Shown: one piece after another, positions 1-4,699 of the stretch
Layout: every line of letters begins with the position of its first letter
Numbering within the stretch: position 1 is the first letter of the stretch
Assembly (NCBI GenBank): GCA_023127905.1
Contig: JAGMEZ010000226.1
Location: 1 to 6,234 of the forward strand
From: Caldifarciminota bacterium
GTDB lineage: Bacteria; Hydrothermota; E44-bin80
DNA length: 6,234 nt
Direction of reading: 5' to 3'
Made by a program: the position numbers and the translations under genes
The notes under the pieces: generated by a model
What the model saw: the letters and a program-made list of their open reading frames with translations, nothing else
Databases searched by the model: none
What the model was told of the DNA's origin: nothing

Positions 1-597
1 CTTTATTCTGTAACCTTTTCTAAAAACCCAATAATTCATCTCTATTTGAAAACCATATCCATCTGAATGGATACTGTCAAGATCTATTGATTCAATCACT
101 TCCCTCTTAAAGCATTTGAATCCAGCGGTAAGATCCAGAACAGGAATTCCTGTTACAATCCTTGCATAAACATTTGCAAAATAACTTAAAAAAAGCCTTA
201 ATATGGGCCAGTTCACAACACTAATTCCGTTTTTGTATCGAGAACCGATTACAAGATCTGCCTGTTTTATTGCTTCTAAAAACCTTGGTAAATCTTCAGG
301 TTCATGGGAAAAATCTGCGTCCATCTCGAAAAGATAGTCATATTTCCTCTTCACACCAAACTTAAACCCCCTCACATAAGCCGTACCCAGACCCAACTTT
401 CCTTCTCTTTCTATAAGATGAACCCTCTCTGTTCTTTTCTGGATTGATCTCACAATGTGTGCGGTTCCATCAGGTGAATTATCATCAACAACAAGAACAT
501 CTGCATTTTTGCAAATATTCAAGACAGCATTAATTATCTTCTCAATATTCTCCTTTTCATTATATGTTGGAATAATTACAAGAACCCGTTTATTCAT
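1..597 (-). CDS. Polyprenol monophosphomannose synthase-like family 2 glycosyltransferase (C-terminus cut off by window edge)
   Basis: This GT-A fold glycosyltransferase most resembles the single-domain dolichol/polyprenol-phosphate mannosyltransferases, which move mannose from GDP-mannose to a lipid phosphate on the cytoplasmic face of the membrane. The 199 visible residues begin MNKRVLVIIPTYNEKENI. They carry the nucleotide-binding VVDDNSPDGT (residues 36-45), GLGTAYVRGF (69-78), the metal-binding DAD in EMDADFSHEPEDLP (D93, D95), VIGSRY (116-121), LTAGFKCFKR (156-165) and GYGFQIEM (180-187). This motif order is the family signature. Family members are usually about 240 residues, so roughly 40 residues lie beyond base 1; whether membrane helices follow cannot be seen. 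The ATG is one base after the TAG of the upstream decarboxylase gene. Its Shine-Dalgarno AGAGG (608-604) lies inside the last codons of that gene, which suggests translational coupling. The sugar donor is inferred from the family; glucosyl or GlcNAc donors remain possible. Confidence 0.9.
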   Translation of the reverse strand, partial: MNKRVLVIIPTYNEKENIEKIINAVLNICKNADVLVVDDNSPDGTAHIVRSIQKRTERVHLIEREGKLGLGTAYVRGFKFGVKRKYDYLFEMDADFSHEPEDLPRFLEAIKQADLVIGSRYKNGISVVNWPILRLFLSYFANVYARIVTGIPVLDLTAGFKCFKREVIESIDLDSIHSDGYGFQIEMNYWVFRKGYRIK

Positions 598-598
598 C

Positions 599-1546
599 CT
601 AAACCTCTTTGTGTAAACTCTGGAACCATTCAACTGTTTCAATCAGACCTTTCATTAAATCAACGTGTGGTTCCCACGAAAGAAGTTCCTTTGCCTTAGA
701 AATATCAGGTTTTCTACACTGAGGATCGTCTTCTGGGAGACCCTTATAAACGATCGATACCTCTCTTCCGGTTATATTAGCGATACTTTTCGCCAAATTT
801 TCAATACTTATCTCTTTAGGATTTCCAAGATTAACCGGAAAATGATAGTCTTTCATCATAAGTCTATAAATTCCATCTATAAGATCGGATATGTAACAGA
901 AACTCCTTGTCTGTTTACCTGAACCAAAAATAGTGAGTGATTTTCCTTTGAGGCATTGCATAACAAACGTTGGAATAACCCTTCCGTCATCCGGACGCAT
1001 TTTGGGACCAAATGTATTGAATATCCTGATTATTCTTGTATCAATCAAATGAAATTTATGGTATGCCATCGTGAGAGCCTCCGCATATCTCTTTGATTCG
1101 TCATATACACCACGTGGTCCGATTGGATTAACATGACCCCAATAATCTTCATTCTGGGGATGAACCTTAGGGTCTCCGTATACTTCAGATGTTGATGCAA
1201 GCAAAAATTTTGCCTTCTTCATTTTTGCCAGCCCGAGAGTATTAAGTGTTCCGAGTGCCCCTACTTTCATCGTCTGAATGGGATATTTTAAATAATCGAT
1301 AGGACTGGCTGGAGAAGCAAAATGAAGGATATAATCAACATCCCCCTCTATATCAATATATTTTGTAACATCTTGCTCAATAAAATCAAACTCTTCCTTA
1401 TCAAAGAAGGGTTCGATATTTTCCCTCTTACCAGTTATAAAATTATCAAGTACAATAACAGAATGTCCTTCATTGAGAAGAAAAGAAGTAAGGTGAGAAC
1501 CAATAAATCCAGCTCCTCCTGTCAGTACAATTCTCATCTTTTTCAT
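599..1546 (-). CDS. uxs: UDP-glucuronate decarboxylase (UDP-xylose synthase), extended SDR family
   Basis: This enzyme converts UDP-glucuronate to UDP-xylose and CO2 using tightly bound NAD+, in the cytoplasm, to supply a sugar donor for surface polysaccharide. The 315-residue protein has the usual length of bacterial soluble forms. The Rossmann motif GGAGFIGSH is at 10-18, followed by [11 protein letters not shown] (33-43), HFASPASP (75-82), STSEVYGDP (118-126, with the active-site S120 and E121) and YDESK (Y148, K152). Further on are [17 protein letters not shown] (174-190), [15 protein letters not shown] (208-222) and DDPQCRKPD (273-281, with R278), all typical of this subgroup rather than of epimerases or dTDP-glucose dehydratase. 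The frame extends to a TTG at 1567, but that codon abuts the -10 box of a strong promoter, so the ATG at 1546 ([11 protein letters not shown]) is preferred. The ATG at 1537 is also possible. No clear Shine-Dalgarno precedes either ATG. The gene overlaps nothing but is one base from the downstream glycosyltransferase gene. Confidence 0.92.
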   Translation of the reverse strand: MKKMRIVLTGGAGFIGSHLTSFLLNEGHSVIVLDNFITGKRENIEPFFDKEEFDFIEQDVTKYIDIEGDVDYILHFASPASPIDYLKYPIQTMKVGALGTLNTLGLAKMKKAKFLLASTSEVYGDPKVHPQNEDYWGHVNPIGPRGVYDESKRYAEALTMAYHKFHLIDTRIIRIFNTFGPKMRPDDGRVIPTFVMQCLKGKSLTIFGSGKQTRSFCYISDLIDGIYRLMMKDYHFPVNLGNPKEISIENLAKSIANITGREVSIVYKGLPEDDPQCRKPDISKAKELLSWEPHVDLMKGLIETVEWFQSLHKEV

Positions 1547-1558
1547 TTTATATCGTAA

Positions 1559-1587
1559 ATAATACAAAATAAATAGCCACTTGTCAA
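1559..1587 (-). promoter_or_regulatory. Sigma70-type promoter for the decarboxylase/glycosyltransferase pair
   Basis: Reading leftward, TTGACA (1587-1582) is a perfect -35 box. After exactly 17 bases comes TATTAT (1564-1559), which matches five of six bases of the -10 consensus. Transcription would start at about 1553-1551, only 5 to 7 bases before the ATG at 1546. The mRNA would therefore be nearly leaderless for that start, or have a leader of about 14-16 bases for the ATG at 1537. The TTG at 1567-1565 lies immediately upstream of the -10 box and would not be transcribed. Confidence 0.7.
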
Positions 1588-1592
1588 TAAGA

Positions 1593-1612
1593 TTATTAGA
1601 TCAGTCTAATAA
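1593..1612. promoter_or_regulatory. Perfect inverted repeat, candidate operator upstream of the -35 box
   Basis: On the plus strand TTATTAGA (1593-1600) is followed by the four bases TCAG and then by its exact reverse complement TCTAATAA (1605-1612). The element ends 5 bases upstream of the -35 box of the leftward decarboxylase promoter. A 20-base AT-rich dyad placed there resembles a binding site for a dimeric helix-turn-helix regulator, for example one of the TetR type, but no regulator gene is visible. It is a poor intrinsic terminator candidate because the stem is AT-rich and no run of T follows it. Confidence 0.45.
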
Positions 1613-1704
1613 CCAAAGATCCTTATTTATCTATTTATAACGTTAAGAGGATATTATCGTTCCCTTACTTAATAGTTACATAGATGGAAAAGATTTTTAA
1701 TATG

Positions 1705-3027
1705 TTAAAGAAGGGTTTTTAGGACCTTCCCAATTATCTCAATTCCTAAATTTGCTTCTTCCCTCGAAAGGTTTAGGGGAGGCCTGAATCTAATACTTTT
1801 TTCTCCAGTTTTCAGAATAAGAAGATTCTCATCCCAACATCTTTTAAAAACCTTATCTCTCGTCTCTGTATCAGGAAGACTGAAGGCAATCATAAGCCCT
1901 CTCCCTCTCACATTTGATACCACTTCATCGAAATCCCCGGAAAGTTCTTCTACTCTTTTAAGAAGATAATCTCCTACTTTTTCTGCATTCTCAATCAAAC
2001 CCTCTTCATCTATAACTTCCAGATATCTCTGACATCGAACCATATCAACAAGATTCCCCCCCCAGGTAGAATTCAACCTGTTTGACTCGGAAAAAACATT
2101 ATCCTCTACCTCATCAACTCGCGGACCAACCATTATACCACACACCTGTGTTTTTTTTCCAAATGCAACTATATCTGGTTCAATACCAAAATGCTCATAG
2201 CACCACATTTTTCCGGTTAATCCAACACCTGTCTGAATCTCATCGAGAATAAACATACAATCATTTTCTCTAGCAATATCATTAATTTCCTTAAGAAATT
2301 CACCCCTGAAATGATTATCGCCACCCTCTCCCTGTATAGGTTCGATAATTATAGCTGCTATGTCATCACCATGCTCCTTTATCGTTGCTTTTATACCAAG
2401 TATCACTTCATTCTCAACCCCCTCCACCCGCCTTCTTTCCTCTTCTGTAAAAGGAAAATATAATTTAGGGTTTTTAAAACGCGGCCAGTCAAATTTCGCA
2501 AAATACATCGTCTTTCTCGGATCAAATGTATTTGTTAATGAGAGTGTGTATCCAGTCCTACCATGAAATGCCTGCTCAAAATGAATCACCTTCATACCCT
2601 TTTCATTTCCAATTCCTCTTTTTCTATTTTTTCTAACCTTCCAGTCAAAGGAAGTCTTCAACGCATTTTCAATTCCAAGAGCACCCCCGCTTATAAAAAA
2701 GAGATGATTAAAAATCTCGGGTCTTGCAATCTTCGCAAAGGTATCAATGAATTCAGCCATTTCGATTGTGTAAATATCTGAGTTTGAAGGTTTATTTACT
2801 GAAACGCGGCTCATTTTCTCGGAAAAAGCTTCATCTCTGAGCTTTGGGTGGTTATACCCAATTGGCGATGAAGCAAAACAGGTAAAGAAATCAATCATCT
2901 CTCTATTTCTTTTACTGTCAAATACAAAACTTCCATGGCTTTTTTCTAAATCCATAACGATATCAAATCCATCAGCAAGAATCCACCGGCTAAGAATGCT
3001 ATGGACATCACCTGGTTTTATATCCAT
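1705..3027 (-). CDS. lat: L-lysine 6-aminotransferase (lysine epsilon-aminotransferase), class III PLP enzyme
   Basis: This enzyme transfers the epsilon-amino group of L-lysine to 2-oxoglutarate, giving allysine (which cyclises to piperideine-6-carboxylate) and glutamate. The 440-residue protein matches the family along its whole length and closely follows the Mycobacterium tuberculosis Lat sequence as I remember it. Shared blocks are VNKPSNSDIY (77-86), FISGGALGIENALKTSFDWK (111-130), AFHGRTGYTLSLTNT (153-167), KFDWPR (178-183), EPIQGEGGD (229-237), LDEIQTG (261-267), FGKKTQVCG (289-297), RLNSTWGGN (317-325) and RFRPPL (413-418). Aligned to the remembered M. tuberculosis numbering, K291 is the PLP Schiff-base lysine, D262 and Q265 contact PLP, E234 and R413 are the glutamate switch pair, and R157 binds the substrate carboxylate. 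All are present. The frame runs on to a TTG at 3042, but the Shine-Dalgarno lies inside that extension, so the ATG at 3027 is used. The lipoprotein gene ends 105 bases upstream. The family acts in lysine catabolism, stationary-phase physiology and beta-lactam precursor supply; which applies here is unknown. Confidence 0.93.
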   Translation of the reverse strand: MDIKPGDVHSILSRWILADGFDIVMDLEKSHGSFVFDSKRNREMIDFFTCFASSPIGYNHPKLRDEAFSEKMSRVSVNKPSNSDIYTIEMAEFIDTFAKIARPEIFNHLFFISGGALGIENALKTSFDWKVRKNRKRGIGNEKGMKVIHFEQAFHGRTGYTLSLTNTFDPRKTMYFAKFDWPRFKNPKLYFPFTEEERRRVEGVENEVILGIKATIKEHGDDIAAIIIEPIQGEGGDNHFRGEFLKEINDIARENDCMFILDEIQTGVGLTGKMWCYEHFGIEPDIVAFGKKTQVCGIMVGPRVDEVEDNVFSESNRLNSTWGGNLVDMVRCQRYLEVIDEEGLIENAEKVGDYLLKRVEELSGDFDEVVSNVRGRGLMIAFSLPDTETRDKVFKRCWDENLLILKTGEKSIRFRPPLNLSREEANLGIEIIGKVLKTLL

Positions 3028-3032
3028 CAATT

Positions 3033-3038
3033 CTCCTC
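3033..3038 (-). promoter_or_regulatory. Shine-Dalgarno site that fixes the lysine aminotransferase start
   Basis: The leftward strand reads GAGAGGAGAATTG before the ATG at 3027, placing AGGAG five or so bases from the start codon. Using the upstream in-frame TTG (3042) would put this strong site inside the gene and leave the TTG with only AT-rich sequence before it. I saw no convincing -35/-10 pair between the lipoprotein stop and this site, so read-through from the lipoprotein gene is possible. Confidence 0.75.
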
Positions 3039-3132
3039 TCAATAAATTAATATGTTATTGGTTTTTTATTCCGTTAATACAGTCTACTTATAACTTTTAA
3101 ACTAAATACACTCGCTCTATTTGCTATGTCTT

Positions 3133-4347
3133 TCAATTTCCTTTACTATGAAGGATGGTTCCTCGATAACCGATTGCCCATCCTTCACCATTTGTAAATC
3201 TACAGATACCGTAAAGTAGTCTATTTTCTATTTGCATAGTTTCTTTTCTCCACTGAACACCATCATACGAAATAATTAACCCTTCTCCATCACTCTTGCC
3301 ACAGGCAACACCATTCGAGGGAGTTGCAAAATGTACTGCATAGAGTTCGCTGTTTACTCCACATTGTGAGGGTAGGTCTCTTTTCTCCCATTTGTATCCA
3401 TCGTAAAAGTAAATATATGTACCAACTGCCCATATATCCGTACCATCCTGTAGACAGAGAGAGATTACTTTTTCGCCGACAAATGTTGTATCCAGCAACC
3501 AGTTTGTTCCATTAAAGTGAAATAAAGAATTACCACAGCACGCCCAGATATCCGAGGGGGTAATTCCAAGTATATCAGTTATTGGCATAGTATCAAGTGT
3601 TTCGTATTTTACCAATGAGTCTCCTGTAAAAACAAACATCCTTCCTTCATAATTACCTACCCAACCAGGACTGATGTCATCAAAACGAAAAATAGAAAGA
3701 AATTTCTCCTTCTCCAATAAGAGCAGTTGACTCCAGGTTCCATTATCAAACTTAAGCAGGCTATTATCCCCTACACACCACCCTTTATTAGGTGAGATAA
3801 AATGCAAATCAAAAAGATCAGCATAAATAGTGCCTGAAATCTCTGATAATATCCAATCTGATCCATCGTATGATAGAATATTACCATTATCTCCACAAAT
3901 CCATATATTAAGACTATCGTTCGCAAAAATAGCATTCAGATTAGATGCGGTTGGAGAGTCGAAGAATCGCCAATTATACATCTCTTCCTTTGAAACAATA
4001 ACAGAGACATTCGGAGAACTACCGGTGTTCCCAGACACGTTCACTGCCTCTGCCTTAAGATTATGCTGTCCGTTACTCACAAATGCAGTTTCCCATAAAT
4101 GTTCATATGGATACGTCTGAACTTCACCAAGAAAAAGATTATTATCGAAGAACTTCACCTTTAATATTTCCTCATTGCTCGTAACTTCCACATTAATAAC
4201 AACGGAAGCTGTTTTTATCGTATCACCATCCTGCGGCGATACAATCTTAACCTGTGGAATTACCCCGGATCCAGTCGGTGAGAATAGTCTGCATCCTGAA
4301 ACAATACCAACAAATAACAAAATTAGAAGAACACTTCTCTTTAACAT
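3133..4347 (-). CDS. Secreted lipoprotein with Ig-like domain and predicted seven-bladed beta-propeller
   Basis: I do not recognise a specific function for this 404-residue protein. The N-terminus MLKRSVLLILLFVGIVSGC is a lipoprotein signal peptide with lipobox VSGC; cleavage before C19 would anchor the protein to a membrane. Residues about 31-119 (VKIVSPQDGDTI ... VSVIVS) look like a bacterial Ig-like domain of the kind that often follows lipoprotein anchors (SP-x-DGDTI, VKFFDNNLFLGE, AEAVNVSGNTG). From about 137 to the end there are seven repeats of a pattern close to 'IW.CG..G.IL.YDG..W', with the aromatic-small-x-G core at 149-152, 190-193, 229-231, 268-272, 306-309, 347-350 and 390-393, spaced about 40 residues. 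This fits one seven-bladed propeller of the photosynthesis-stability-factor/BNR style. Eight cysteines besides the lipidated one sit in the propeller, several in the repeated core. There is no C-terminal sorting domain. The start ATG lacks an obvious Shine-Dalgarno. Ligand-binding or assembly-scaffold roles are possible; no catalytic motif was seen. Confidence 0.85.
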   Translation of the reverse strand: MLKRSVLLILLFVGIVSGCRLFSPTGSGVIPQVKIVSPQDGDTIKTASVVINVEVTSNEEILKVKFFDNNLFLGEVQTYPYEHLWETAFVSNGQHNLKAEAVNVSGNTGSSPNVSVIVSKEEMYNWRFFDSPTASNLNAIFANDSLNIWICGDNGNILSYDGSDWILSEISGTIYADLFDLHFISPNKGWCVGDNSLLKFDNGTWSQLLLLEKEKFLSIFRFDDISPGWVGNYEGRMFVFTGDSLVKYETLDTMPITDILGITPSDIWACCGNSLFHFNGTNWLLDTTFVGEKVISLCLQDGTDIWAVGTYIYFYDGYKWEKRDLPSQCGVNSELYAVHFATPSNGVACGKSDGEGLIISYDGVQWRKETMQIENRLLYGICRFTNGEGWAIGYRGTILHSKGN

Positions 4348-4404
4348 TATTTATGATTTTTTTTCATTTGCTTCTTTTGCTAAAACCAATGAAACGATTT
4401 TTCT

Positions 4405-4446
4405 ACTTTTAACTTGTCACTTGCATCTTTCCACTTGTTACTTATC
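4405..4446. repeat. Degenerate 7-base tandem repeat, six units (ACTTGTN type)
   Basis: Read on the plus strand in unbroken 7-base phase, the units are ACTTTTA, ACTTGTC, ACTTGCA, TCTTTCC, ACTTGTT and ACTTATC. Five of six begin ACTT. On the lipoprotein-sense strand the unit reads roughly RAYAAGT. The array lies inside the predicted leader of the lipoprotein transcript. The constant phase despite base changes is what identifies it as a tandem array rather than chance low complexity. Confidence 0.6.
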
Positions 4447-4451
4447 CTTTT

Positions 4452-4520
4452 ACCGCTCTGAGCAGTGCGAAGAGCCAATCTCCGTTGCGAAGCAACCTAT
4501 ACCGTTCCGAAGGAACTATT
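4452..4520. repeat. Three tandem hairpin units with a CGAAG core
   Basis: Three units each start with CCG and contain CGAAG. Unit one forms GCTCT (4455-4459) pairing with AGAGC (4471-4475) across an 11-base loop. Unit two is GTTGC-GAA-GCAAC (4484-4496) and unit three GTTCC-GAA-GGAAC (4504-4516). Units two and three start exactly 20 bases apart and share flanking bases. They differ by a G-to-C change in one arm matched by C-to-G in the other, which preserves pairing. This looks like a short palindromic intergenic repeat. It is not an intrinsic terminator for either strand, as no T run follows the stems. Confidence 0.6.
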
Positions 4521-4543
4521 CTTTACCTTTTCGCTTTCGTTCT

Positions 4544-4564
4544 GTCTTCCGTCTTCTGTATTCT
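4544..4564. repeat. Short 7-base tandem repeat, three units (GTCTTCY type)
   Basis: The plus strand reads GTCTTCC, GTCTTCT and GTATTCT in direct 7-base phase, within a pyrimidine-rich stretch of about 40 bases (4530-4568). The unit differs from the ACTTGTN array on the other side of the hairpins but has the same 7-base period. It lies just downstream of the predicted start of the leftward lipoprotein transcript. Confidence 0.5.
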
Positions 4565-4585
4565 TTCCACATTACAGCAAAGGTT

Positions 4586-4614
4586 ATACTATATCTTTTT
4601 TTATATTTTGTCAA
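4586..4614 (-). promoter_or_regulatory. Leftward sigma70-type promoter for the lipoprotein gene
   Basis: Reading leftward, a perfect TTGACA (4614-4609) is followed after 17 bases by TAGTAT (4591-4586), giving a predicted start near 4579. This leaves a leader of about 230 bases before the lipoprotein ATG, filled with the repeats and hairpins described separately. A TATAGT overlapping two bases upstream is an alternative -10 with a 15-base spacer. No better promoter was seen closer to the gene. Confidence 0.6.
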
Positions 4615-4622
4615 ATAAAAAC

Positions 4623-4651
4623 TTGACTTTTCTTCATTATTTGGATAGTAT
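4623..4651 (+). promoter_or_regulatory. Rightward sigma70-type promoter for ppdK
   Basis: TTGACT (4623-4628, five of six consensus bases) is followed after 17 bases by TAGTAT (4646-4651), the same -10 sequence as the opposing promoter. Transcription should begin near 4658, giving a leader of about 42 bases that ends in the strong Shine-Dalgarno AAGGAGG (4689-4695). Confidence 0.65.
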
Positions 4652-4699
4652 ATGTGCTTGTGAAATTTTTATTAAACTGTACACTTGTAAGGAGGTTTT

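Larger units (their letters stand above)
4348..4699. other. Divergent intergenic region with promoters and three blocks of repeats
   Basis: This 352-base gap separates the leftward lipoprotein gene from the rightward ppdK. From left to right it holds an AT-rich stretch next to the lipoprotein start, a 7-base tandem repeat array (4405-4446), three small hairpins (4452-4520), a second 7-base array within a pyrimidine-rich strand (about 4530-4568), two back-to-back promoters (4586-4651) and the ppdK leader with its Shine-Dalgarno. Open frames that cross it have no Shine-Dalgarno or recognisable sequence and are judged non-coding. Confidence 0.8.

Noticed and set aside
1547..1567. N-terminal extension of the decarboxylase to a TTG start (MYYLRYK)
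   Set aside because: The TTG directly abuts the -10 box of a good promoter, so it would lie upstream of the transcript start; the Rossmann motif already begins normally from the ATG at 1546 or 1537.
1593..1612. The AT-rich inverted repeat as an intrinsic terminator after lat
   Set aside because: The stem is AT-rich with no following T run on the minus strand and lies more than 90 bases past the lat stop, next to a promoter; an operator is more likely.
3028..3042. N-terminal extension of the lysine aminotransferase to a TTG start (MRGEL)
   Set aside because: The extension encodes the Shine-Dalgarno AGAGGAG that serves the ATG at 3027, and no ribosome site precedes the TTG.
3080..3086. TAGACTG upstream of lat, shared with the dyad upstream of the decarboxylase gene
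   Set aside because: Only seven bases match and the second half of the dyad is missing, so chance is the simplest explanation in AT-rich DNA.
4484..4516. Paired short palindromes as a CRISPR array or terminator
   Set aside because: Only two near-identical 13-base units with no unique spacers of CRISPR length, and no T run after either stem.
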